Below are positions 1-6,503 of a stretch of 8,249 bases of DNA, piece after piece. The position numbers and the translations under genes are program-made. Positions within the stretch are counted from its first letter, which is position 1; each line of letters opens with the position of its first letter. The notes under the pieces are model-generated. The model saw only the letters and a program-made list of their open reading frames with translations. It did no database searches and was not told the origin of the DNA. Origin of the DNA: Bacteroidota bacterium (GTDB lineage Bacteria > Bacteroidota > Bacteroidia > Bacteroidales > UBA4417); the NCBI GenBank assembly GCA_020048595.1, contig JAIFMH010000319.1, positions 1 to 8,249 on the forward strand, in the 5' to 3' direction.

Positions 1-326
1 CCAATGGCAGAAATAAGAAATAAAACTGCTGCCAGGATAAGTCCTTTTTTACGTCCCAGTTTAACACTTACAACTCCACCGGCAAGCCCGCCAATAATAC
101 ATCCAATCAGTGCCGACGAAACCAGGAATCCATGCCAGGAGTTAGCTATAGTTTCGGACCAGTTATTAGGATCAATAAATACTACTTTCAATGAGCTTAC
201 CGTGCCTGAAATCACTGCGGTATCATACCCGAAGAGAAGTCCGCCAAGCGTAGCTATAAAAGTGAGGACAGTAACATACCATAAATTACCGCCACTTTGG
301 TTCAGGGTCTGGATTTTGCTGCTCAT
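1..326 (-). CDS. xylE: D-xylose:H+ symporter XylE (MFS sugar porter), N-terminal part
   Basis: This is the first 108 codons of a sugar-porter-family MFS transporter; the rest lies beyond the left edge. The family imports D-xylose with a proton across the inner membrane. I translated it from the reverse strand. After a short cytoplasmic N-terminus, a first membrane helix at about residues 16-38 carries GGLLFGYDTAVISG (28-41). This is the sugar-porter hallmark, and its Asp35 corresponds to the proton-coupling aspartate of E. coli XylE (Asp27 there, from memory). A second helix at about 66-85 contains SALIGCIIGG, followed by the MFS loop motif KLGRKKG (89-95) and a third helix. The start ATG sits one base after the xylA stop (TGA-T-ATG), so translation is probably coupled to xylA. 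The xylA-xylB context supports xylose over other sugars, although close relatives also carry arabinose or glucose. Confidence 0.93.
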   Translation of the reverse strand, partial: MSSKIQTLNQSGGNLWYVTVLTFIATLGGLLFGYDTAVISGTVSSLKVVFIDPNNWSETIANSWHGFLVSSALIGCIIGGLAGGVVSVKLGRKKGLILAAVLFLISAI

Positions 327-327
327 A

Positions 328-1653
328 TCAGATGTACATATTTATCAGCTGTTCGTACATTTCCTGCTTCCCGCTGGTTGTTTGAGGCTCGCCTAGCGAA
401 TGAGCTATGGTTCTCAGATCTTCGAGTTTCAGCTTCCCGTCTTCAAACTCTTTCCCTTTTCCTGAATCGAAGGAGCTGTAGCGCTGTTTCCTGAGTTTCA
501 GGAAATCTGATTCTTTTAAAATCTTTTCAGCAATCAGAAATGCTCTTGCAAACGTATCCATGGAAGCAATATGAGCGATAAAAATATCTTCGAGATCGGT
601 TGAATTTCGGCGTGTTTTTGCATCAAAGTTAATACCCCCGGTTGTAAATCCGCCTGCCTGCTGAATTACGAGCATAGCTTCAACGGTTTCATAAATATTG
701 ATAGGGAACTGATCGGTATCCCAGCCATTCTGGTTGTCGCCACGGTTGGCATCAATGCTTCCAAGCAATCCGGCATCGGCAGCCATTTGCAGTTCATGCT
801 CAAAAGTATGCCCGGCAAGTGTAGCATGGTTTACTTCAATATTCAGTTTAAAATCCTGGTCGAGGCCGAAATGCCGAAGGAATCCGATTACAGTTTCAGC
901 ATCAAAATCATATTGATGCTTGGTGGGTTCCATTGGTTTTGGCTCAATAAGGAAAGTCCCTTTAAAACCTTTGCCACGGGCATAGTCGCGGGCCATGGTC
1001 AGGAAACGGGCCAGGTGTTCTTTCTCGCGTTTGGTATTGGTATTGAGTAACGACATATACCCTTCGCGGCCACCCCAGAACACATAGTTTTCGCCGCCAA
1101 GAGCTATAGTTGCATCTATGGCATTTTTAACCTGCGCTCCGGCATGAGCAACTGACAGAAAATCAGGATTGGTGGAAGCACCGTTCATATAGCGGGGATT
1201 CGAAAATACGTTTGCAGTACCCCAGAGTAATTTTATTCCGGATTCCGACTGCTTGGTTTTCGCATAATCGACAATCTGAGCAAGCTTATCTTCAATTTCT
1301 TTAACACTGCCATCACCGGCAATATCGGTATCGTGAAAACACCAGAACGGAATTCCGATTTTACTCATAAACTCAAAAGCGGCATCCATCCTGTCGCGGT
1401 TGCGTTGCATTGGATCAGCAGATGATTCCCATGGAAACCTCTTAGTTCCCGGACCAAAAGGATCGCCGCCATCGCCGCATAGGGTGTGCCAGTATGCCAT
1501 GGCAAAACGGAAGTATTCTTTCATGGTTTTGCCACCAACCATTCTGTTTTCATCATAATATCTGAAGACTAGAGGATCTCTGGATTCAACACCTTCGAAT
1601 TTAATTTTCCCGACACCGGGGAAGAATTCTTTATTACCGATTATTGTGTTCAT
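328..1653 (-). CDS. xylA: Xylose isomerase, class II
   Basis: This cytoplasmic enzyme interconverts D-xylose and D-xylulose, the first step of the isomerase pathway. The protein is 441 residues, full length for class II enzymes (E. coli XylA is 440). The catalytic set is complete: FHDTD with His107 and Asp110, the signature LIEPKPMEP (235-243) with metal ligand Glu237 and Lys239, NIEVNHATLAGH (271-282) with Glu273 and His276, SIDANRGD with Asp301, WDTDQFP with Asp312 and Asp314, and NFDAK with Asp344. These give the two divalent-metal sites of the family. The sequence strongly resembles the Bacteroidota type that was also acquired by the anaerobic fungus Piromyces, including VFWGGREGYMSLLNT and the C-terminal TSGKQEMYE. 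The ATG at 1653 is preceded by A-rich sequence without a Shine-Dalgarno motif, as usual in this phylum. It lies 73 bases after xylB and one base before xylE. Confidence 0.98.
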   Translation of the reverse strand: MNTIIGNKEFFPGVGKIKFEGVESRDPLVFRYYDENRMVGGKTMKEYFRFAMAYWHTLCGDGGDPFGPGTKRFPWESSADPMQRNRDRMDAAFEFMSKIGIPFWCFHDTDIAGDGSVKEIEDKLAQIVDYAKTKQSESGIKLLWGTANVFSNPRYMNGASTNPDFLSVAHAGAQVKNAIDATIALGGENYVFWGGREGYMSLLNTNTKREKEHLARFLTMARDYARGKGFKGTFLIEPKPMEPTKHQYDFDAETVIGFLRHFGLDQDFKLNIEVNHATLAGHTFEHELQMAADAGLLGSIDANRGDNQNGWDTDQFPINIYETVEAMLVIQQAGGFTTGGINFDAKTRRNSTDLEDIFIAHIASMDTFARAFLIAEKILKESDFLKLRKQRYSSFDSGKGKEFEDGKLKLEDLRTIAHSLGEPQTTSGKQEMYEQLINMYI

Positions 1654-1679
1654 GTTTTTATATTTGTTGGTTTTGTTTT

Positions 1680-1714
1680 CGTAAATCGTTATTCGTAAAT
1701 CGTAAATCGTAAAT
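1680..1714. repeat. Heptamer tandem repeat (CGTAAAT)x5 between xylB and xylA
   Basis: Five consecutive 7-bp units fill about half of the 73-base gap between xylB and xylA. Units 1, 3, 4 and 5 are exactly CGTAAAT and unit 2 is CGTTATT. The tract would be transcribed inside the xyl operon mRNA. It has no dyad symmetry that would suggest a terminator. It resembles slippage-prone simple repeats and shares its 7-bp period with other tracts in this window. Confidence 0.85.
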
Positions 1715-1726
1715 CATTTTTCACTC

Positions 1727-3202
1727 TCAATTATCCACTAACTTTTTCTCCCAACTCTGATATGCATGGGTAAGAAGTTGAGTATCGGCTGATGGGTCGA
1801 TTGTTTCAATTTTCGTTAATCCGGCAAATGCCGTGGAAAAATCTTTATAAATTCCGGCGCCGATTCCGGCTCCCCGTGCAGCGCCCTGTGCACCATCGGT
1901 ATTGTACAATTCGATAACAGCGCCCGAAATATAGGCCAATGTCCGGCAAAAAACCGGGCTCAGGAACATATTGGCTTTTCCTGCCCTGATCACCTTAACA
2001 TCAACACCCATTTCCTGCATTACCTTAATGCCATAATACAACGAGAATGCAATTCCTTCCTGTGCAGCCCTGAACAAATGCGCTTTGCCGTGAATATTAA
2101 AATTCAGGTTGTGAATGCTGCATCCGGTTTCCACGTTTTCGAGCACACGTTCGGCACCGTTTCCAAATGGAAGTATTAGTAATCCATCGGATCCCGGATT
2201 TACAGTTTCGGCCAATTCATTCATCTGTGAATAACTCATGCTTTCACCTGCCACTTTTTTCATCCACGAATTCAGAATTCCTGTTCCATTAATACAAAGC
2301 AGAATTCCATTGCGTATGCCGGTGGCTGAATTATTTACATGCACAAAGGTATTCACCCGCGATTTCGGATCGTATTTAACCTGGTCGCTAACGCCATACA
2401 CAACTCCTGACGTGCCTGCTGTTGCAGCTATTTCACCCGGATTGAGCACATTGAGCGAAAAAGCGTTGTTGGGTTGATCGCCGGCACGGTAACAAACCGG
2501 TGTACCCGGTTTTAAACCAGTTTTTGCAGCTGCCCCGTCAGTCAGCAGTGCCTGAATCCCAAAGGTCGGAGTGCAATCAGCCAAAAGATCTTTATCCAAA
2601 CCATATGTATTCAAAAGAAAATCAGCCGGTTCCCGGTTTTCGAAATCCCAGAAAATCCCTTCGGATAATCCGGATTCTGTTGTTTGTATCACACCGGTAA
2701 GCTTTGCGGCAATATAATCACCGGGAAGCATTATCTTATAAATTGAACTGAAAATTTCGGGTTCATTCTCTTTTACCCATTTCAGTTTCGAAGCGGTAAA
2801 ATTTCCCGGCGAGTTAAGCAAATGTGATAAACATTTTTGTGCGCCTAATTCCCGAAACGCATTGTTCCCGATTTCAACTGCGCGGCTGTCGCACCAGATT
2901 ATCGAATTCCGAAGAACGTTCAAATCCTTATCCACACAAACCAATCCATGCATCTGGTAGGAAATGCCTATGGCTTTGATCTCAGCTGTTTGTATGCCTG
3001 CTTTGCTGCTGACTGCCTGTATCGCTATTTGCGCATGTTTCCACCAAATTTCGGGATCCTGTTCAGCCCAGCCGGGTTTAGAAGTAAGAATTTCCATTTC
3101 GGTTTCGGGCGACTGGCAGCTGGCAGTGCATAATCCTGTTTCAACATCCAGTATTGCTGCTTTAACGGATGATGTTCCTATATCAAGGCCCAATAAATAC
3201 AT
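1727..3202 (-). CDS. xylB: Xylulokinase (FGGY carbohydrate kinase)
   Basis: This enzyme phosphorylates D-xylulose with ATP to xylulose-5-phosphate, feeding the pentose phosphate pathway. From the ATG at 3202 the protein has 491 residues, normal for XylB. The N-terminal FGGY domain begins with MYLLGLDIGTSSVKA, containing the phosphate-binding DIGTSS with Asp7. QMHG at 83-86 matches the xylulose-binding Met-His-Gly of E. coli XylB. The catalytic-base region is RAGDQPNNAF with Asp242, followed by ATAGTSGVVYG (260-270) of the second domain. The C-terminal GAQGAARGAG (about 437-446) belongs to the nucleotide-binding part. The frame stays open to an ATG at 3256, but the 18 extra residues do not fit the family, and a promoter element at 3231-3238 lies inside that extension, so I chose 3202. 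It is the first gene of the presumed xylB-xylA-xylE unit. Confidence 0.95.
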   Translation of the reverse strand: MYLLGLDIGTSSVKAAILDVETGLCTASCQSPETEMEILTSKPGWAEQDPEIWWKHAQIAIQAVSSKAGIQTAEIKAIGISYQMHGLVCVDKDLNVLRNSIIWCDSRAVEIGNNAFRELGAQKCLSHLLNSPGNFTASKLKWVKENEPEIFSSIYKIMLPGDYIAAKLTGVIQTTESGLSEGIFWDFENREPADFLLNTYGLDKDLLADCTPTFGIQALLTDGAAAKTGLKPGTPVCYRAGDQPNNAFSLNVLNPGEIAATAGTSGVVYGVSDQVKYDPKSRVNTFVHVNNSATGIRNGILLCINGTGILNSWMKKVAGESMSYSQMNELAETVNPGSDGLLILPFGNGAERVLENVETGCSIHNLNFNIHGKAHLFRAAQEGIAFSLYYGIKVMQEMGVDVKVIRAGKANMFLSPVFCRTLAYISGAVIELYNTDGAQGAARGAGIGAGIYKDFSTAFAGLTKIETIDPSADTQLLTHAYQSWEKKLVDN

Positions 3203-3230
3203 AAGGTATTTTTTAGAAGTAAGCGTATTA

Positions 3231-3238
3231 CAAATGTA
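3231..3238 (-). promoter_or_regulatory. Probable xylB-xylA-xylE promoter (-7 element)
   Basis: Read on the minus strand this is TACATTTG, a full match to the Bacteroidota primary-sigma -7 consensus TAnnTTTG. A TTTT lies 19 bases further upstream where the -33 TTTG is expected, which is only a partial match. The transcription start would fall near 3225, giving a leader of roughly 20-25 bases to the xylB ATG. This is inferred from the motif and position only. Confidence 0.6.
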
Positions 3239-3253
3239 TATCAAACTCCAAAT

Positions 3254-3300
3254 CAATAAAATAGACTATTGTGAAAAAATTATGTATTATTATGCCATAA
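3254..3300. promoter_or_regulatory. Candidate operator region upstream of xylB with short palindromes
   Basis: Just upstream of the predicted xylB promoter are two 11-bp palindromes with 5-bp arms and a single central base: AATAGACTATT at 3260-3270 and TTATGCCATAA at 3290-3300. They start 30 bases apart. The first is nested in a wider inverted repeat, CAATA (3254-3258) and TATTG (3267-3271). The position suits an activator site, and the adjacent AraC-family gene is the obvious candidate protein. However, AraC proteins usually bind direct repeats, and in AT-rich DNA such short dyads can arise by chance. Confidence 0.3.
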
Positions 3301-3337
3301 ATTGACCTCTGGAAAGCAGTTGGCAGAAAATGGTTTC

Positions 3338-3365
3338 TCTAACATCCGACATCAAACATCAAACA
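3338..3365. repeat. Heptamer tandem repeat (TCAAACA-like, 4 units)
   Basis: Four 7-bp units lie directly downstream of the regulator stop codon: TCTAACA, TCCGACA, TCAAACA and TCAAACA. The last two are identical and the first two have diverged. The tract separates the AraC-type gene from the xylB promoter region. I see no convincing intrinsic terminator here; only a weak AT-rich AGAAA/TTTCT dyad lies next to it, so some read-through from the regulator into xylB is possible. Confidence 0.7.
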
Positions 3366-3369
3366 CTCT

Positions 3370-4263
3370 TCAGGCTAATTTATTCTGCTTGCGATACGCC
3401 AAAGGGCTGACGCCGAATTTTTTCTTGAAAGCTTTTGAAAAATAAAACCAATCGGCAATGCCTACCTGCTCAGAAACGGAATATATAGCTGATTCGGTTT
3501 CTGTTAATAGTTTTGATGCATGTTGAATACGAAACTCCAAAAGATAATCATTGGGAGCTGAGCCTGTTGCTTCTTTAAATATCCGCTGGAAATTTCTTAC
3601 CGACATAAAACTCATTTCGGCCAGCTGCTGAATATAGATGTTGTTATGAAAATTGGATTCAATAAACTGAACTGCCTTCCCGATCCGAACGAGAGATTTT
3701 GCTTTTGGAATGCTGATCTGGGAGTATTTACGCGAAAGGAAAAGAATTATTTCTTCAAGCTTATTCTTAAGAAACAATTCATAACCAGGCTCTTTCTGCT
3801 TTATTTCGTGTAGCATGCCATTTAGCACATATTCTGATTTTGCCAGGTCGACCCGGTTAAGATGCAGCATATTTTTAAAATGCATACGGTTACGGTAACT
3901 GGGCTCAAGTATAAAAAGCGCACTATACCCGTCAATGGTTTTAATATCATCGGAAACCAGTCCTGCACTTTTTACCGGATCAAACATTACATTGATCATT
4001 TCGGCTTTGCCTGCGTCCTTGAAATAGTGGTTCTGAAATCCCTGCAGAATAAATATATCGCCCTCACTCACTTCATATTCATTGTTGCTGATTACCTGTA
4101 TGCCTTTCCCTTTAGTAATAAACACAATTTCTACAAAATCATGATGGTGTTCAATCTCGGTAAGATCATTCTGATGCGATATATTTTTCATGCGGTTAAC
4201 CTTGCAAACATTAATTGCAATTGCCTGATCTATAAAATAGTTTTCGCCTTTAGCCAGTTTCAT
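3370..4263 (-). CDS. AraC-family transcriptional regulator, probable xylose-operon regulator
   Basis: This is a 297-residue sugar-responsive DNA-binding protein. Residues about 15-95 form a cupin-type AraC sensor domain, recognisable by EHHHDFVEIVFITKGKG (38-54, His39-His41) and SEGDIFILQGFQNHYF (66-81). Residues about 191-294 form the double helix-turn-helix. The first helix-turn-helix is around IQQLAEMSFMSVRNFQRIFK (211-230). The second ends in the family signature FSKAFKKKFGVSPLAYRKQ (275-293). It lies upstream of xylB on the same strand with a gap of 167 bases, so control of the xyl genes by xylose or a derivative is a reasonable inference, but the ligand cannot be read from sequence. It is unlike E. 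coli XylR, which carries a periplasmic-binding-protein-like sensor domain. AGAAGGA lies only a few bases before the ATG at 4263, and the sensor domain follows directly. Confidence 0.9.
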   Translation of the reverse strand: MKLAKGENYFIDQAIAINVCKVNRMKNISHQNDLTEIEHHHDFVEIVFITKGKGIQVISNNEYEVSEGDIFILQGFQNHYFKDAGKAEMINVMFDPVKSAGLVSDDIKTIDGYSALFILEPSYRNRMHFKNMLHLNRVDLAKSEYVLNGMLHEIKQKEPGYELFLKNKLEEIILFLSRKYSQISIPKAKSLVRIGKAVQFIESNFHNNIYIQQLAEMSFMSVRNFQRIFKEATGSAPNDYLLEFRIQHASKLLTETESAIYSVSEQVGIADWFYFSKAFKKKFGVSPLAYRKQNKLA

Positions 4264-4279
4264 TTCCTTCTATTTGGCT

Positions 4280-4287
4280 CAAAAATA
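4280..4287 (-). promoter_or_regulatory. Probable promoter (-7 element) of the AraC-type regulator
   Basis: On the minus strand this reads TATTTTTG, a full match to TAnnTTTG, 16 bases upstream of the regulator ATG. The leader would be only about 10-12 bases. No good -33 TTTG is visible at the expected distance. In AT-rich DNA an 8-base degenerate match has an appreciable chance of being accidental. Confidence 0.45.
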
Positions 4288-4382
4288 CAAAATTTTATGC
4301 TTATTGATACAGAATGCAGATGGCAATTCCGGGTGTTTGTTTTATTGCATAAACCCATATTCTTAGGCTGAAAGAAATATTA

Positions 4383-4390
4383 TATATTTG
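4383..4390 (+). promoter_or_regulatory. Possible promoter (-7 element) for the MORN-repeat gene
   Basis: TATATTTG fully matches the TAnnTTTG consensus and is the best plus-strand match that I found in the spacer before the gene at 4664. No convincing -33 TTTG accompanies it. Used as the promoter, it would leave an untranslated leader of about 270 bases, which is long. A promoter closer to the gene that I do not recognise is equally possible. Confidence 0.25.
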
Positions 4391-4610
4391 TGTACTTCAT
4401 TTGCAGTTTTTCTTATTCCTGTTTTACCGCTTGATTGCCATAGTTTTTTTGCAATTATTTTCATTTGTACCATTGCCCGAATAAAGATTTATGCTACTTA
4501 AAGAAATCAAAACAATGCGCGAGGTTAATCGGCAGCGATAGAATTTGGAATTAGGGTTAAACCCGGAGGATAAGATAACTACGAAAAATAAAGGAATGTA
4601 GATTATTGAT

Positions 4611-4631
4611 GCTAGTAGTTGCTGGTTGCCA
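4611..4631. repeat. Short degenerate heptamer tract (GTTGCTG-like)
   Basis: Three 7-bp units can be read as GCTAGTA, GTTGCTG and GTTGCCA. Units two and three share GTTGC. Taken alone this would be unremarkable. I list it because it has the same 7-bp period and intergenic setting as the clearer tracts at 1680, 3338 and 7965. Confidence 0.35.
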
Positions 4632-4663
4632 ACAATTTAAAAAACTAATATACACTTCATACT

Positions 4664-5629
4664 ATGAAAATTCTGATTTTTGGATTACTAACTGTACTAA
4701 CAGCAAGCATCGCATTTGGACAACAAATTGAGAAACTTGAGTTTTGTGATTGTCAAGATAAAATTGACCAGAAAATCCCTGCTTTAAATGGAGCATTTGA
4801 AAGAATATGCGATGAAAAATTAATTGAAAAGGGAGAATTTATCAATGGATTTAAAAATGGGGAATGGATTTCTTATAGTAAACAAGGAACTCTCATTCGG
4901 AAAATAAACTACGAAAAAGGGCTGTTGCATGGAAAAGCTGAGCTGTTTTATGTTGATGGCTCACCAAAATTAACGGCAGAATTTAGCAAAGGCGAAAAAA
5001 TCGGCAAATGGACTTATTATACAGCAAAAGGGAAGATACTTGCAGAAGGTAATTTTGACTCAAATAAGCCAATCGGTATCTGGACAATAAATGATAAAAA
5101 AGGTAAAAATATCGTATCTCAATACGATTTCGATGCAAACAAATATCTGATTGAAAACTCAGCTCAGTTTCATAAAGATGGCGATATTATTCAAAATGAA
5201 AACACCCAGGAATGGTTTATTTTAAAATATCCCGTGAGAACTAATAAAACCGGGACAGCTCCGATAGGTGGATTTCTTTTCGCAGGAGATATTTTTGTAG
5301 AATTAGTCGAAATACCTTTGGATTATTGGGATACCTCTATAAATTATAAATACAAAGCTATTTTTACAATTTCGAATGATAACAATTCAACATTTAAATT
5401 GAATTCAATAGAACAACACATGCCTGACAGTGATCCGATTTATCCTTTTGTGGTAATGACGAATCCTGATTCAAAAATAAAACAGGTTGAGCATTCTGAA
5501 TTATCAGTTAAGCTATTGGAATTTAAGATTAACGAAGCTCTAAATTTAATGCCACCCTGGATTTATGAGGACACTTCTGAAATTGAGATTTATGTCCCTT
5601 ATGTAATTAATAGAATTATTAGAAACTAA
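4664..5629 (+). CDS. Secreted MORN-repeat (YwqK-like) protein of unknown function
   Basis: The 321-residue protein starts with a Sec signal peptide (residues 1-19, MKILIFGLLTVLTASIAFG, then QQ), so it is exported. The absence of a lipobox cysteine argues for a soluble periplasmic or secreted form. Residues about 56-147 hold four MORN_2-type repeats with the usual GxFxxGxKxGxWxxY rhythm, for example GEFINGFKNGEWISY (57-71), FSKGEKIGKWTYY (107-119) and GNFDSNKPIGIWTI (129-142). Such repeats are often annotated as YwqK-family antitoxin, but no partner toxin is visible here, so that name should not be taken as a function. Residues about 215-321 are a second domain, ending LMPPWIYEDTSEIEIYVPYV, that loosely recalls the TonB C-terminal domain. 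Cys28, Cys30 and Cys49 are near the mature N-terminus. It looks monocistronic, and its codon use is more AT-rich than the xyl genes. Confidence 0.8.
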   Translation: MKILIFGLLTVLTASIAFGQQIEKLEFCDCQDKIDQKIPALNGAFERICDEKLIEKGEFINGFKNGEWISYSKQGTLIRKINYEKGLLHGKAELFYVDGSPKLTAEFSKGEKIGKWTYYTAKGKILAEGNFDSNKPIGIWTINDKKGKNIVSQYDFDANKYLIENSAQFHKDGDIIQNENTQEWFILKYPVRTNKTGTAPIGGFLFAGDIFVELVEIPLDYWDTSINYKYKAIFTISNDNNSTFKLNSIEQHMPDSDPIYPFVVMTNPDSKIKQVEHSELSVKLLEFKINEALNLMPPWIYEDTSEIEIYVPYVINRIIRN

Positions 5630-5882
5630 AATTCAACTGTTTACAACAAAATCTATAGTAAATTGCACGACTGGCAACACATTTGAAGCTTCATCACCCG
5701 CACTATCTGTCACTTCAAAGTTTCAAAAGAATTCATTATGCATCAGGGCAGATGTATCATAGGATTGCTAAGCAGCAGGTAATGCGCTACTTGTAAGAGC
5801 TTTATCCGTTACCGGCAATAATAAAACACCAAAAAGAAAAGATATTTAAAGAATAATTTAACCAGTATAAATTCATGCAACT

Positions 5883-6383
5883 ATGAGACAGAAAAGTATA
5901 ATGACAATTCTGATAATCGGACTTTTATTTTTCGCTTCATGTAAATCATAATACATCTCACCGGACAGTTTCAAACAACAATTCGCCGGCATTGACTCAA
6001 CAAAATTAAAACCGGTTGAAATGACTGGTGGTGGTTCGCTTTGGGTTACTGAACAGTATTTAGCAAATCCGATTGCTAAAATCCAATGTACCGACAAAAA
6101 GGGGAATCCGGCAGAACTTGACAACGGTCCGGCTATTGAAATCCGTTTTACGTATGGCAAAGAGAATAAACGAACAGTTTTCTATTTTGACAGAGTTTTT
6201 GTTTCAGACAGTATAGTAACAGGTGTTCCTTCACGTTTTATGCCGACAATGAGAAATACAATTCCTTTGAATGAAATAAATAAGATTGAAGTGCAAAACG
6301 GAGGAAAAATTTCAAGTATGTTAATAAATAGACTCAAACGTGAAAACACACTTGTTGCCAATAAAAGAGCCTTAAAACCGTAA
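5883..6383 (+). pseudogene. Small lipoprotein of unknown function, interrupted by an in-frame TAA
   Basis: The ATG at 5883 opens MRQKSIMTILIIGLLFFASC, a clear lipoprotein signal peptide with lipobox FASC and the lipidated residue at Cys20. Codon 23 (5949-5951) is TAA. Beyond it the same frame continues without further stops to 6383, reading YISPDSFKQQF and then about 130 further residues ending in RALKP. The part after the stop looks like real protein, with WVTEQYLANPI, EIRFTYGKENKRTVFYFDRVF and a final lysine-rich segment. It resembles hypothetical outer-membrane-anchored lipoproteins of Bacteroidota. One base change (TAA for TAT or TAC) explains the break. A fragment could restart at the ATG at 6021 but would lack export signals. 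Its start overlaps a 3-codon mini-ORF (5875-5886). The spacer 5630-5882 before it shows nothing that I can name. Confidence 0.75.
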
Positions 6384-6388
6384 TATTT

Positions 6389-6441
6389 TACAGCAAATAA
6401 CAGGTTTTGATCAACATATGAATGACTAACCTGTAGCTGTA
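6389..6441. terminator. Nested inverted repeat downstream of the broken lipoprotein gene
   Basis: Two pairs of arms are nested: TACAGC (6389-6394) with GCTGTA (6436-6441), and inside it ACAGGTT (6400-6406) with AACCTGT (6428-6434). The left side has a 5-base bulge against a single base on the right, and the loop is 21 bases. It starts eight bases after the presumed gene end. There is no clear T-run, so it is either a weak terminator or mRNA-end hairpin, or an operator-like dyad. Confidence 0.35.
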
Positions 6442-6495
6442 TTTCAAGACTTGACCATCAGTGCATGACATTCATTTTTCAAACATCTGCTTCAT

Positions 6496-6503
6496 TATAC
6501 TTG
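6496..6503 (+). promoter_or_regulatory. Possible promoter (-7 element) of the MDR oxidoreductase gene
   Basis: TATACTTG matches TAnnTTTG at all but one fixed position (C for T). It lies 68 bases before the ATG at 6572 and directly abuts the 21-bp repeat pair. Transcription would then start inside the first repeat. No good -33 element is visible. Confidence 0.3.

Larger units (their letters stand above)
4264..4663. other. Divergent intergenic region of 400 bases
   Basis: This spacer separates the minus-strand xyl regulator from the plus-strand MORN-repeat gene and must hold both promoters. No coding region can be supported; the longest readable piece, from an ATG near 4491, stops after about 16 codons. 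Contents that I can name are the minus-strand -7 element at 4280-4287, a plus-strand TAnnTTTG match (TATATTTG, 4383-4390) and a short heptamer-like tract at 4611-4631. The stretch at about 4515-4580 is noticeably less AT-rich than its surroundings and could be the remnant of a lost gene, but I cannot identify it. Confidence 0.6.

Noticed and set aside
4..396. Plus-strand open reading frame at the left edge
   Set aside because: It is antisense to xylE and the xylA end. The minus-strand translation gives an unmistakable sugar-porter N-terminus.
1680..1714. Possible miniature CRISPR-like array
   Set aside because: The units are 7 bp and directly abutting, without spacers, so this is a simple tandem repeat.
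2964..3305. Plus-strand open reading frame of 113 codons over the 5' end of xylB
   Set aside because: It is a shadow of xylB. It also spans the xylB promoter region and has no family features.
3862..4371. Plus-strand open reading frame of 169 codons
   Set aside because: It lies mostly antisense to the AraC-type regulator, whose domains are clear. The translation looks like the complement of coding sequence, not a protein family.
4491..4580. Possible remnant of a transposase or other decayed gene
   Set aside because: Only about 16 codons are readable before a stop, and I recognise no family. There are no inverted ends or target duplications.
4664..5629. Toxin-antitoxin module based on the YwqK-like repeats
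   Set aside because: The name is an annotation habit for MORN_2 repeats. The protein has an export signal and there is no small partner gene beside it.
5873..6160. Minus-strand open reading frame of 95 codons
   Set aside because: It is antisense to the interrupted lipoprotein, whose plus-strand frame carries a lipobox and coherent protein sequence on both sides of the stop.
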